Source: Colwellia sp. Arc7-D
GTDB lineage: Bacteria; Pseudomonadota; Gammaproteobacteria; Enterobacterales; Alteromonadaceae
Direction: 5' to 3'
DNA: 64,000 bases
Assembly: GCF_003061515.1 (NCBI RefSeq)
Contig: NZ_CP028924.1
Span: 1,984,001-2,048,000, forward strand
In this document: piece by piece, positions 10,852 through 19,320 of the stretch
How positions within the stretch are numbered: position 1 is the first letter of the stretch
How the letters are laid out: every line of letters begins with the position of its first letter
Notes under the pieces: generated by a model
Databases searched by the model: none
Seen by the model: the letters and a program-made list of their open reading frames with translations, nothing else
What the model was told of the DNA's origin: nothing
Translations under genes and position numbers: made by a program

Positions 10852-11622
10852 TTAATAACTTGTTGGATTAGCGACTTTATCACTCGCACCCAATGTATTA
10901 AGAAGGTTAGTCAATAAACTGCTGGCGCCAAAACGAAAGTTATCTTTAGTTGCCCAATCTTCACCTAAAATATTGCCTGCTAAATCAAGATAGATTGCTG
11001 CATCTTCAGCATTTTTAACTCCACCTGCGGGTTTGAATCCCACCTGAGGGTTTTTGTTTTTAATGACGTTTAGCATTAATTCAGCTGCTTTTGGTGTCGC
11101 ATTTATTGCTACTTTTCCAGTCGATGTTTTAATAAAGTCAGCACCTGCTGCAATACAAATTTCACTGGCTTTTATAATAAGCTTGTCTGTTTTAAGCTCA
11201 CCCGTTTCAATTATTACTTTCAGTTTACTTTTTCCACAGGCTTTCTTACATGCTTTTACCAGATCATAACCTATGCTGTCATTTTGGTTTATTAATGCTC
11301 TATAAGGAAATACTACATCTACTTCATCTGCACCGTAGGCTACAGCTGCTTTTGTTTCGGCAACGGCTATTTCAATATCGTCGTTGCCGTGCGGGAAATT
11401 AGTAACTGTAGCTATTTTTATCTCAGGTGTGCCTTGTGCGGCTAATGTTTTTTTAGCTAAAGGAACAAAACGGGGGAATATACAAATAGCGGCTGTGTTA
11501 CCACAAGCAGACTTTGCTGCTTTACAAAGTTGAATTATATCAGCTGAGGTTTCTATATCCGTTAAGCTGGTTAAATCTATCATATGTAATGCACGTTGTG
11601 CGTAACTTTCTATAGTACTCAT
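10852..11622 (-). CDS. deoC: Deoxyribose-phosphate aldolase
   Basis: Cleaves 2-deoxyribose-5-phosphate to glyceraldehyde-3-phosphate and acetaldehyde, the last step of deoxynucleoside catabolism. At 256 residues it is close to the E. coli length. The Schiff-base lysine is K165 in FIKTSTGK, and the phosphate-binding GFKPAGG is near residue 196. It lies between the nucleoside transporter gene and tdk. A strong hairpin lies between it and the transporter gene, so it may be expressed partly by read-through or from its own promoter. With DeoB across the divergent promoter it completes the deoxyribose branch. Deo phosphorylases are not in the window. Confidence 0.96.
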   Translation of the reverse strand: MSTIESYAQRALHMIDLTSLTDIETSADIIQLCKAAKSACGNTAAICIFPRFVPLAKKTLAAQGTPEIKIATVTNFPHGNDDIEIAVAETKAAVAYGADEVDVVFPYRALINQNDSIGYDLVKACKKACGKSKLKVIIETGELKTDKLIIKASEICIAAGADFIKTSTGKVAINATPKAAELMLNVIKNKNPQVGFKPAGGVKNAEDAAIYLDLAGNILGEDWATKDNFRFGASSLLTNLLNTLGASDKVANPTSY

Positions 11623-11648
11623 GGCATGTCTCTGTACTTTGAAGGGAA

Positions 11649-11679
11649 TAAAAGCCTAGCTAAGAAAGCTAGGCTTTTA
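11649..11679. terminator. Strong hairpin between nucleoside transporter and deoC
   Basis: Perfect 13-bp stem TAAAAGCCTAGCT (11649-11661) with AGCTAGGCTTTTA (11667-11679), loop AAGAA. Read on the minus strand it ends TTTTATTCCC, a short U-run, so it could act as a full or partial terminator after the transporter gene. Confidence 0.75.
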
Positions 11680-11702
11680 GGTTTTAATGTTAACTATGTT
11701 TG

Positions 11703-12947
11703 CTACAAACTAACGAATACACCCGCAATAGCTGCACTCATTAAGTTAGCCATAGTGGCTGCTAGCATAGCTTTCATGCCTAAACGTGCAATGTCAGGTC
11801 GGCGATTGGGTGCCATTGAACCAATACCACCCAGTAAAATAGCAATGGAAGATAGGTTAGCAAAACCACATAAAGCAAAAGTTACAATCGCTTGAGTTGT
11901 TGGCGAAAGTGTATCTTTAATCTCAACAAAATTTACATAAGCAAAGAACTCATTGACGACAACTTTTTGTCCGATAAAGCTGCCTGCTTGCAACATTTCT
12001 TCAAAAGGCACACCAATTAAGAAAGCAAATGGTGCAAATATATAGCCAAGCAACCACTCAATAGTAATCCCTTCAAAACCTAATAGACTACCAAAGCCAG
12101 AAACCATAGAGTTAAGTAAAGCAATAATAGCTATAAATGCCAGCAACATAGCGCCAACGTTAACAGCAAGCTTAAGGCCTGATGCTGCGCCTGTTGCTGC
12201 TGCATCTATAACATTGGCAGGTTTGTCACCCGCTTCGGCTAATTCAACATCGCTATAATCGTTATTAATTTCTTCTGTTTCGGGCATAAGTAATTTCGCC
12301 ATTAACAAGCCACCAGGTGCGGCCATAAATGAAGCGGCAATCAAATATTCAAGTTTAACGCCTAATCCGGCATAACCAGCCAAAATAGAACCAGCAACAG
12401 AGGCTAAACCACCCACCATAATAGCAAAGAGTTCTGACTGACTCATTTTTGAAATGTAAGGGCGAATAACTAAAGGGGCTTCAGTTTGGCCAACAAAAAT
12501 ATTAGCCGTGGCAGAAAGTGATTCAGGTTTTGAAGTTTTTAACAATTTTTGTAAACCGCCGCCAATAATTCTAACCACCCATTGCATTATATTAAGGTAG
12601 TAAAGCACAGCGATAAGCGATGAGAAAAAGATAATAACGGGCAGTACACGAATTGCAAAGACGAATCCAACACCATTGTCAAACATAGCATCAGTACCTA
12701 AACCGCCGAATAAAAAGTTTATTCCTGCTTGAGCACTATTAATAACTTGCTGCACGCCATTAGTTATAGAGCCTAATACGTCTTTACCAAATGGCACGTA
12801 AAGTACAAAGGCACCAAGTATAATTTGTAAAGCAAAGGCAAAGCCTACTGTTCGCCAATTTATTGCACTGCGGTCTTTAGATAAAAAAAACGCTAATGCT
12901 AATAGTGCGAAAATGCCAAAGACTCCTCGAAGAGCACCTAATTCCAT
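11703..12947 (-). CDS. NupC-family nucleoside transporter
   Basis: A concentrative nucleoside transporter (CNT/NupC family) of the inner membrane, taking up nucleosides with protons or sodium. The 414 residues hold about ten hydrophobic segments. Family signatures include NGVQQVINSAQAGINFLFGG near residues 64-83, the GQTEAPLVIRPY nucleoside-binding motif in the middle, and the late NEF-x-AYVNF segment. It lies between udk and deoC, matching import followed by phosphorylation or degradation. The coupling ion and base preference cannot be told with certainty; the length and motifs resemble NupX/VcCNT-type proteins, and VcCNT is sodium-coupled. Confidence 0.92.
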   Translation of the reverse strand: MELGALRGVFGIFALLALAFFLSKDRSAINWRTVGFAFALQIILGAFVLYVPFGKDVLGSITNGVQQVINSAQAGINFLFGGLGTDAMFDNGVGFVFAIRVLPVIIFFSSLIAVLYYLNIMQWVVRIIGGGLQKLLKTSKPESLSATANIFVGQTEAPLVIRPYISKMSQSELFAIMVGGLASVAGSILAGYAGLGVKLEYLIAASFMAAPGGLLMAKLLMPETEEINNDYSDVELAEAGDKPANVIDAAATGAASGLKLAVNVGAMLLAFIAIIALLNSMVSGFGSLLGFEGITIEWLLGYIFAPFAFLIGVPFEEMLQAGSFIGQKVVVNEFFAYVNFVEIKDTLSPTTQAIVTFALCGFANLSSIAILLGGIGSMAPNRRPDIARLGMKAMLAATMANLMSAAIAGVFVSL

Positions 12948-13027
12948 AATTACCTCATAAATTATTTTGTTATCGTTATTATATTTATTTAAGTTATATC
13001 TATGTTAATTCTGTTGTTTATGTCGTG

Positions 13028-13672
13028 TTATGTACGTCTGTTCATTAGTTGACGAATTTTTGCTTTTAACATTTCAATTGCCATTCTATTTTTGCCACCA
13101 CGTGTGACTACAATGTCGGCAAAAGGTTTGTTGGGTTCAATATGCTGGCGGTACATAGGGCGAACAGTAGTTAAATATTGTTCTGTTATAGACGCTATAC
13201 TACGTGAACGTTCGATGGTATCGCGGTTGATTCTGCGCACAAGACAAATATCAAGAGGGGTATCAATATAAATTTTAATATCGAATTTATCTCTAAGTTC
13301 TTTATCTGAAAATAAAAGAATGCCTTCTATTAAAATTATAGGGGTTGGTTCTAAATGAACTGTTTCTGCTAGTCGGGTATGGGTTTTGTAACAATAAGTA
13401 GGTATATCAACACTTTCACCAGCACTTAATAAGGTTAAATGTTTCGATAGTAAACTATGTTCAAACGCATTAGGGTGGTCATAGTTTGTTTTTACACGTT
13501 CTTCCATCGAAAGGTGCGATTGACTATTGTAGTACGAATCTTCTTTGATAATAGCAATACCACTTGAGCCCAACTCAGGTAATAGTTCATCGTAAATAGT
13601 TTGCGCAAAAAGTGATTTGCCAGATGCCGAAGCACCGGTGACCGCAATAATTGTCGGTTTATTGGTTTGCAA
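13028..13672 (-). CDS. udk: Uridine/cytidine kinase
   Basis: Phosphorylates uridine and cytidine to UMP and CMP. The P-loop GASASGKS is near the N-terminus, followed by the family's EDSYY motif and the lid Arg cluster VRRINRDT. The start chosen is TTG 13672, preceded by AAGG at nine bases. It gives 214 residues and an N-terminus aligned with E. coli Udk. A longer reading from TTG 13702 adds ten mostly hydrophobic residues and has no good ribosome site. It heads the minus-strand salvage genes, with about 80 bp to the transporter gene and about 290 bp to the divergent deoB gene. Confidence 0.93.
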   Translation of the reverse strand: MQTNKPTIIAVTGASASGKSLFAQTIYDELLPELGSSGIAIIKEDSYYNSQSHLSMEERVKTNYDHPNAFEHSLLSKHLTLLSAGESVDIPTYCYKTHTRLAETVHLEPTPIILIEGILLFSDKELRDKFDIKIYIDTPLDICLVRRINRDTIERSRSIASITEQYLTTVRPMYRQHIEPNKPFADIVVTRGGKNRMAIEMLKAKIRQLMNRRT

Positions 13673-13723
13673 AACAGAGAGCCTTAAAAATATGATTAAC
13701 AAAAGTGTTAAGTAATTATCAAT

Positions 13724-13752
13724 TGCGGTGATGCTGAATATAGTTCACCGCA
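13724..13752. promoter_or_regulatory. Inverted repeat upstream of udk
   Basis: TGCGGTGA (13724-13731) and TCACCGCA (13745-13752) form an exact 8-bp inverted repeat whose half-sites are 21 bp apart centre to centre. It lies about 50 bp before the udk start in the udk/deoB divergent region. It could be a regulator operator or a leader hairpin; the regulator is unknown. Confidence 0.45.
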
Positions 13753-13874
13753 CTCATATTATGGACTAATTAATATGAATTTCATCAAAATTTAAGCAAA
13801 AGCAACATCTCTGCGTTAAATATTTACAAAATATCTGTTGTCTATAATTTATTGCTAGGTAAAGTATCACATGT

Positions 13875-13888
13875 TGACCAACTGGTCA
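13875..13888. promoter_or_regulatory. Operator-like palindrome upstream of deoB
   Basis: TGACCAACTGGTCA is a perfect dyad (TGACCA/TGGTCA around AC), 76 bp before the deoB ATG in the divergent udk/deoB region. The half-site resembles GntR-family operators. It fits a nucleoside-responsive regulator site, but no regulator gene is visible here. Confidence 0.45.
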
Positions 13889-13964
13889 TGAAATTTATCG
13901 ATATTTACAAGGATAAATTTTAAAATTTTGTTAAAATGCTTTGAACTACAGATAGGAAATAAAA

Positions 13965-15176
13965 ATGGCAAGAGCAATAGTTTTAGTAATCGACAGTTTT
14001 GGTATCGGTCATGCACCAGATGCAGCAGACTTTGGCGATATCAGTGCCAATACTTTTGCTAACTTATCAAGACACTTCTATAAACATGAGAAGCGTAAAA
14101 TTAATGTCCCTAATTTAGCTAAAATGGGTTTAGTTCAAGCCGCCTTTGAAGCGGGTAATAGCGAATTCCCCGTTGAAGAGCAAAAACCTGAACAAGGCGC
14201 GTATGGTTATGCTGCCGAGTTAAGTACCGGTAAAGATACTCCTAGCGGTCATTGGGAAATGATGTGTGTTCCTGTGCTTTTTGATTGGGACTACTTTCCT
14301 AAAGGTGATCATGCTTTTCCTGCTGATCTTATTGAGAAAATAAATCAAGCAACAGGTTATAACGGTATATTAGGTGACTGTCATGCATCAGGTACCGACA
14401 TTATTAACGAGCTTGGACAAGAACATATTAAATCAGGTTTACCTATTTGTTATACATCTGCAGATAGCGTCTTTCAAGTTGCAGCCCATGAAGAACATTT
14501 TGGTTTAGACAATCTATACAAATACTGTGAAACCGTAAGAGAACTGCTTTCTGATATGAATGTTGGTCGTGTTATCGCCCGTCCTTTTATTGGCAATAGT
14601 CCTGAAGACTTTACTCGTACAGGTAACAGACGCGACTATTCTATATTACCTCCTTCACCAACGGTACTTGATAGATTCACCCAAGCGGGTGGCCATGTGA
14701 TCAGTGTTGGTAAAATTGCAGATATATATGCACACCAAGGTATCAGTGAAAAAACTAAAGCAACGGGCATAGATGCGCTTGTTGATGCAACCATTTCACA
14801 TATAAATACAGCAAAAGACAATAGTTTGATCTTTACTAATTTAGTCAACTTTGATCAAGACTATGGCCATCGTCGTGACCCCGTAGGTTACGCATTAGCA
14901 TTAGAAAGTTTTGATACGCGTATACCTGAAATAATTTCAGCAATGAACGAAGATGATGTACTGTTTTTAACGGCAGACCACGGTTGTGATCCTACATGGC
15001 CTGGAAATGACCATACTCGTGAATATGTCCCTGTTATTGCATTTCACAAAAAGGTACGATCTGTTAATATTGGGGAAAGAAGTACTTTTGCTGATATTGG
15101 TCAAACAATCGCAGACTTATTTTCATTAGATAAAATGCCTTACGGCACAAGTTTTTTATCTGATCTTGATTTATAG
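13965..15176 (+). CDS. deoB: Phosphopentomutase
   Basis: Interconverts (deoxy)ribose-1-phosphate and (deoxy)ribose-5-phosphate, linking nucleoside phosphorolysis to DeoC and the pentose pathway. The 403 residues fit the family. Alkaline-phosphatase-fold metal sites are seen at the N-terminus (VIDSFGIGHAPDA), the phosphorylated Thr region GKDTPSGHWEM, the DYGHRRD motif and the DHGCDPTWPGNDHTRE metal cluster near the C-terminus. The ATG at 13965 follows TAGGA. It is divergent from udk, and the TonB-dependent receptor follows 93 bp later on the same strand. Confidence 0.96.
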   Translation: MARAIVLVIDSFGIGHAPDAADFGDISANTFANLSRHFYKHEKRKINVPNLAKMGLVQAAFEAGNSEFPVEEQKPEQGAYGYAAELSTGKDTPSGHWEMMCVPVLFDWDYFPKGDHAFPADLIEKINQATGYNGILGDCHASGTDIINELGQEHIKSGLPICYTSADSVFQVAAHEEHFGLDNLYKYCETVRELLSDMNVGRVIARPFIGNSPEDFTRTGNRRDYSILPPSPTVLDRFTQAGGHVISVGKIADIYAHQGISEKTKATGIDALVDATISHINTAKDNSLIFTNLVNFDQDYGHRRDPVGYALALESFDTRIPEIISAMNEDDVLFLTADHGCDPTWPGNDHTREYVPVIAFHKKVRSVNIGERSTFADIGQTIADLFSLDKMPYGTSFLSDLDL

Positions 15177-15269
15177 CAATTAAACTTAATGTCTTTGCCA
15201 TTAATATATAGCAAAGACAGAAGTAATAAATTTTACACAAAACATAAACAGTTCTTGGGAGAGTACTAA

Positions 15270-17537
15270 ATGAATGTTTTTAATAAAACGTCGCTCGCAC
15301 TTTGCGTGAATGCGGCTATTTTGGCGTCTGCTGCAGGTGTTTCAACTGCTGCACTAGCACAAGAAAATGCTAAAAACGCTGATGTTGTAGGCGTTGAAGT
15401 TATTGAAGTTACCGCTCGTAAACGTACAGAAAATATCAAAGAAGTTCCTATTTCTGTATCAGCACTTACCCCTAAAAAGCTTGAAGTACTAGGTTCATCT
15501 GGTATGGATGTTAGAGCACTTTCTGCGAAAGTACCGAGTTTGTTAATTGAATCATCTTTCGGTCGTACATTTCCCCGTTTTTATATTCGTGGTTTAGGTA
15601 ACACAGATTTCGATCTACTAGCCTCGCAACCTGTTTCATTAATTTATGATGATGTAGTTTTAGAAAATGCTTTAACTAAAGGTATGCCAATGTTTGACAT
15701 TGAGCGCGTAGAAGTTTTACGTGGTCCTCAAGGCACACTTTTTGGTCGTAATACACCAGCTGGTATAGTGAAAGTACAATCGAAAAAACCAACACAAGAT
15801 TTCGATGCTAACATTTCTGCTTCATACGGTAGTTTTGGTAGCACTGATTTACGCTTAGCGGTTGGTGGTGGTTTAACTGATACATTATCAGCCCGCGTTG
15901 CCTTATTACAACAAGACCGTGATGACTGGATAGACAACAAAGCACCTGGTTTTGAAGCAGAAGACCAATTGGGTGGCTACAGCGAAAGTGCTGGTCGCCT
16001 ACAATTGTTATGGGAACCAAGTGATGATTTTTCTGCACTATTTAACTATCACTTTCGTGATGCAGAAGCTGACTCTCGTGTTTTTAGAGCCAACATTATT
16101 AAGCCAGGCACTAACGAATTAGTTGACGATTTTGATCGTGAAACTGTATTTCAAGATGCTGCAGTTCGTAACGACCAAACGGTTGAAATGAAAGGCGCAA
16201 GTTTAAAGCTTGAATATAACATGGGCGATCACACGTTAACCTCTGTTACGGGTTATGAGTCTGCTGAAATGTTTTCAGTGGGCGATATAGATGGTGGTTA
16301 CGGTGCTTCATTCTTACCTGATTATATGGGACCTGGTTTTATACCTTTTCCGTCTGAAACTGGTGCAAGAATGCCTGATCATAAGCAAATTACGCAAGAA
16401 ATTCGTATTGCTAGTAATGACCTAGGTAAGTTTGATTATCAATTTGGTTACTTCTTATTCGACGAAGACCTAACGATTAATAACTTAAGTTTTAATACTT
16501 TGGCTGGCGGCGTACAAGACGGTATTGCTATTCAACAAATGGAAACTTCAGCTTGGGCAGTTTTTGCTTCACTTGATTACGAAGTTTCAGATAAATTAAC
16601 AGTTAACGGTGGTTTACGTTATTCAGATGATAAACGTGATTGGGATGGCGAACTAGTTCAATCACCATTTGGCGCACCAAGTTTTTCTGAAAGTAACAAT
16701 GTTCAAGACTCACAAGTAAGCGGTGATTTAAGTGCAAGTTACAAATTAAATGACGAGACCAACGTATATGCACGTTTAGCTCGTGGTTACCGTGCTCCAA
16801 GTATTCAAGGTCGTAGTTTACTATTCTCAGCAAACTCAACAACGGCTGATTCTGAAACTGTTGATTCAGTAGAAACAGGTTTTAAATCAGTATTTGCAGA
16901 AAATACCGCCCGTGTTGATGGCTCTGTTTACTACTATGTTGTTAATGACCAGCAGTTAACCGCTGTAGGTGGTTCTGGTAACGTTGCAAGTCTACTTAAT
17001 GCTGATAAGTCGGTTGGTTATGGTTTTGAGCTTGACTCAGAATACTTTGTTACTGACGATTTAGTATTAACGGCTAGCGTAAGCTACAACCATACAGAAT
17101 TACAAGATGATACCGTTGCGGTGCCTGGTTGTGGCGGCGGTTGTACGGTAACTTCACCATTAAATGGTGACGGTTTAGCGATGATCGATGGTAATTCATT
17201 ACCACAATCTCCAGAGTGGATTTCAAACTTTGCAGCTCGTTGGACAAAAGAAATTGGTGATGGTGAGGTTTATTTTTACACTGATTGGTCTTACCGTAGT
17301 GAAGTTAACTTCTTCTTATATGAGTCAACTGAGTTTACGGGTGATGCATTATTAGAAGGTGGCGTTCGTGTTGGTTATGAATGGTACACAGATGGCGCTG
17401 AATATGAAGTCGCTGTTTTTGGCCGTAATATTACTGATGAAGAGCAACTTACTGGTGCTATCGATTTCAATAATTTAACAGGTTATGTTAACGAACCTCG
17501 CTTCTGGGGTGTTGAATTTAAAGCTAACTTCTTTTAA
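15270..17537 (+). CDS. TonB-dependent outer membrane receptor
   Basis: A 755-residue outer-membrane active transporter. It has a signal peptide ending ALAQ (residues 1-31) and a TonB-box-like VEVIEVTARK, followed by a plug domain with SALTPKKLE, FYIRGLGN, VEVLRGPQGTLFGRNTPAG. A 22-strand-type barrel follows, with the family's GLRYSDDKRDW and LARGYRAPSIQG segments, and the protein ends in the aromatic residue typical of outer-membrane barrels (KANFF). GGGAGAG precedes the ATG. It follows deoB directly and lies beside nucleoside uptake and salvage genes, so nucleosides or a related compound are a reasonable guess for its substrate. The sequence alone does not prove this; it also resembles receptors for siderophores and glycans. 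Confidence 0.9.
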   Translation: MNVFNKTSLALCVNAAILASAAGVSTAALAQENAKNADVVGVEVIEVTARKRTENIKEVPISVSALTPKKLEVLGSSGMDVRALSAKVPSLLIESSFGRTFPRFYIRGLGNTDFDLLASQPVSLIYDDVVLENALTKGMPMFDIERVEVLRGPQGTLFGRNTPAGIVKVQSKKPTQDFDANISASYGSFGSTDLRLAVGGGLTDTLSARVALLQQDRDDWIDNKAPGFEAEDQLGGYSESAGRLQLLWEPSDDFSALFNYHFRDAEADSRVFRANIIKPGTNELVDDFDRETVFQDAAVRNDQTVEMKGASLKLEYNMGDHTLTSVTGYESAEMFSVGDIDGGYGASFLPDYMGPGFIPFPSETGARMPDHKQITQEIRIASNDLGKFDYQFGYFLFDEDLTINNLSFNTLAGGVQDGIAIQQMETSAWAVFASLDYEVSDKLTVNGGLRYSDDKRDWDGELVQSPFGAPSFSESNNVQDSQVSGDLSASYKLNDETNVYARLARGYRAPSIQGRSLLFSANSTTADSETVDSVETGFKSVFAENTARVDGSVYYYVVNDQQLTAVGGSGNVASLLNADKSVGYGFELDSEYFVTDDLVLTASVSYNHTELQDDTVAVPGCGGGCTVTSPLNGDGLAMIDGNSLPQSPEWISNFAARWTKEIGDGEVYFYTDWSYRSEVNFFLYESTEFTGDALLEGGVRVGYEWYTDGAEYEVAVFGRNITDEEQLTGAIDFNNLTGYVNEPRFWGVEFKANFF

Positions 17538-17576
17538 CAAGAAGTACTTTTTCAAACACACGTTAACAAGTTAAAC

Positions 17577-17611
17577 AAAAACCGGATATCAATTTGATAT
17601 CCGGTTTTTTT
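17577..17611 (+). terminator. Terminator after TonB receptor
   Basis: Stem AAAAACCGGATATC (17577-17590) with GATATCCGGTTTTT (17596-17609), loop AATTT, T-run to 17611. Strong rho-independent signal placed immediately before the 50-bp array. Confidence 0.93.
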
Positions 17612-17613
17612 AT

Positions 17614-17963
17614 GTACAGGATGTACGGTATTCGCGGTTGCATGGATGCAAAAGAGCGTGCATGTACAGGATGTACGGTATTCGCGATTGCATGGATGCA
17701 AAAGAGCGTGCATGTACAGGATGTACGGTATTCGCGATTGCATGGATGCAAAAGAGCGTACATGTACAGGATGTACGGTATTCGCGGTAGCATGGATGCA
17801 AAAGAGCGTGCATGTACAGGATGTACGGTATTCGCGGTAGCATGGATGCAAAAGAGCTTTCATGTACAGGATGTACGGTATTCGCGGTTGCATGGATGCA
17901 AAAGAGCGTGCATTTACAGGATGTACGGTATTCGCGGCTGCATGAATACAAAAGAGTTTGAAT
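17614..17963 (+). repeat. 50-bp tandem array, seven copies, GGA-hairpin units
   Basis: Units start at 17614, 17664, 17714, 17764, 17814, 17864 and 17914. All are exactly 50 bp and nearly identical; the last is degenerate. Each intact unit holds two small hairpins on the plus strand: GTACA-GGA-TGTAC and TTGCA-TGGA-TGCAA, so a GGA is displayed in each loop. The linkers (GGTATTCGCGG, AAAGAGCG) are conserved, with changes concentrated at a few positions. There are no unique spacers. Frames run open through the array in several directions because 50 bp is not a multiple of three and the unit lacks stops; these frames do not look like proteins. CAGGATG is the repeated motif of the CsrA-binding RNA CsrB in E. 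coli. Confidence 0.92.
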
Positions 17964-18050
17964 TTACTGGGTAAGTTTAGTTTTTACATTCCAGTAAATC
18001 TAATCAACAAAGTTCGCCTAGGTAAATTTCTGGCTTGATTTAAAGCAAAA
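17964..18050. other. Spacer after the array with loose inverted repeat
   Basis: ATTTACTGG (17962-17970) and CCAGTAAAT (17991-17999) form a 9-bp inverted repeat with a 20-base loop but no T-run, so it is not a terminator. It overlaps the last two bases of the seventh unit. No gene is seen here. Confidence 0.5.
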
Positions 18051-18085
18051 GACCCGATAACAAATTATGTTACCGGGCCTTTTAA
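18051..18085. terminator. Bidirectional terminator between array and aroH-like gene
   Basis: ACCCGATAACA and TGTTACCGGG form a stem (one mismatch) around AATTA, flanked by AAAAG on one side and CCTTTTAAA on the other. On the minus strand it would end the DAHP synthase transcript; on the plus strand it could end any RNA crossing the array. Confidence 0.75.
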
Positions 18086-18143
18086 AGAGTGTGTTTATAT
18101 AATTTACTATCTTAAATACACCCTCTAATTATTTGTACGTTAT

Positions 18144-19193
18144 TTATTTTCTAGTTTTAATCGCGTTAGCTAATATGTTAAGTATTTCGTCACTAGTGTC
18201 TAAGTTAATACACGCATCGGTAATACTTTGTCCATACACTAAAGGCTGCTGAGGAATTACTTTTTGGTTACCTGCAACCATAAAGCTTTCAATCATTACG
18301 CCAAAAATAGACTGGTTGCCTGAGTTTATTTGCTCAGCTAATGAATTAGCGACATCCATTTGTTTATTATGATCTTTGTAACTATTACCGTGACTGCAAT
18401 CTATCATTACCTTCTCAGGTAAATTTGCTTTCGCTAAGGTATTACAAGTATTCGTAATATACTCTTCTTGATAGTTTGGCTCTTTACCGCCACGTAATAT
18501 TACATGTGCATATGGGTTACCGTGTGTTTGATAAATACACATTTGGCCACTTTTATCCGGAGAGTAAAGCACATGTGGAACACTTGACGCTTTGATAGCG
18601 TCAACTGCTATTTGAATATTACCGTCAGTACCGTTTTTAAAGCCTACAGGGCACGAAAGTGCAGAAGCTAGCTCTCTGTGTACTTGGCTTTCAGTTGTAC
18701 GAGCACCAATAGCACCCCAACTGATCAAGTCAGAAATATATTGGCCAGTTACCATATCTAAAAATTCTGTACCAGCAGCGAGTCCTAACTTATTAATTTC
18801 CATTAACAGGTTACGGGCTAAATTTAAGCCCTTAGCTACTTTGAATGATTTATCTAGATCAGGATCGCTGATTAAACCTTTCCAACCCACGGTTGTACGA
18901 GGCTTTTCAAAATATACGCGCATAACAATGAGTAATTCATTGGCATACTTTTCTTGTAAGGTTTTTAATTTTTTTGCGTAATCTATAGCGGCTGCTGTGT
19001 CATGAATTGAACAAGGGCCAATAATAACAAGCAAACGCTTATCGTCGCCTCCAATAATGGCTTCAATTTCTTTACGGCTCTTGATTATGAAATTCGCTGT
19101 GGCGTCGTCAAGTGGTATTTGCTCAGCGAGTTCGGCAGGCGAAACTAAACTATCAATTAATGTGGTTCTAAATTCATCTGTTTTTATGGTCAT
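18144..19193 (-). CDS. aroH: DAHP synthase, class I, AroH-like
   Basis: Condenses phosphoenolpyruvate and erythrose-4-phosphate, the first step of the shikimate pathway. The 349 residues carry class I signatures: GPCSIHD with the metal Cys near residue 61, YFEKPRT, GWKGLISDPDLD, IGARTTESQ.HRE, VGFKNGTDG and DCSHGNS. N-terminal DEFRTTLIDSLVSPAEL, FLDMVTGQ and QPLVYGQSITDAC match the tryptophan-sensitive AroH isozyme better than AroF or AroG. Feedback specificity is inferred from that resemblance. No TrpR operator is evident in the upstream 120 bp. It is followed by a bidirectional terminator. Its PEP demand makes the nearby PEP synthase genes fitting neighbours. Confidence 0.9.
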   Translation of the reverse strand: MTIKTDEFRTTLIDSLVSPAELAEQIPLDDATANFIIKSRKEIEAIIGGDDKRLLVIIGPCSIHDTAAAIDYAKKLKTLQEKYANELLIVMRVYFEKPRTTVGWKGLISDPDLDKSFKVAKGLNLARNLLMEINKLGLAAGTEFLDMVTGQYISDLISWGAIGARTTESQVHRELASALSCPVGFKNGTDGNIQIAVDAIKASSVPHVLYSPDKSGQMCIYQTHGNPYAHVILRGGKEPNYQEEYITNTCNTLAKANLPEKVMIDCSHGNSYKDHNKQMDVANSLAEQINSGNQSIFGVMIESFMVAGNQKVIPQQPLVYGQSITDACINLDTSDEILNILANAIKTRK

Positions 19194-19320
19194 GGTATAT
19201 CAAATGCTGGTTAGCCTGCACATATTGATGCAGCGCAATAATTATATCGCGCTAACATAACGAAAATAAGCAATTATGTGAACCGCTTTCTAATATTTTA
19301 TGTAACTAAATTGTTATAAG

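Noticed and set aside
17614..17963. CRISPR array
   Set aside because: The repeats are contiguous 50-bp units with no unique spacers, and no cas gene is present.
17552..17974. Open reading frames of 64-126 codons on both strands across the 50-bp array
   Set aside because: They exist only because the repeat unit lacks stops and its period shifts frame each copy. The products are Cys-rich repeats with no start context, and overlapping frames are open on both strands.
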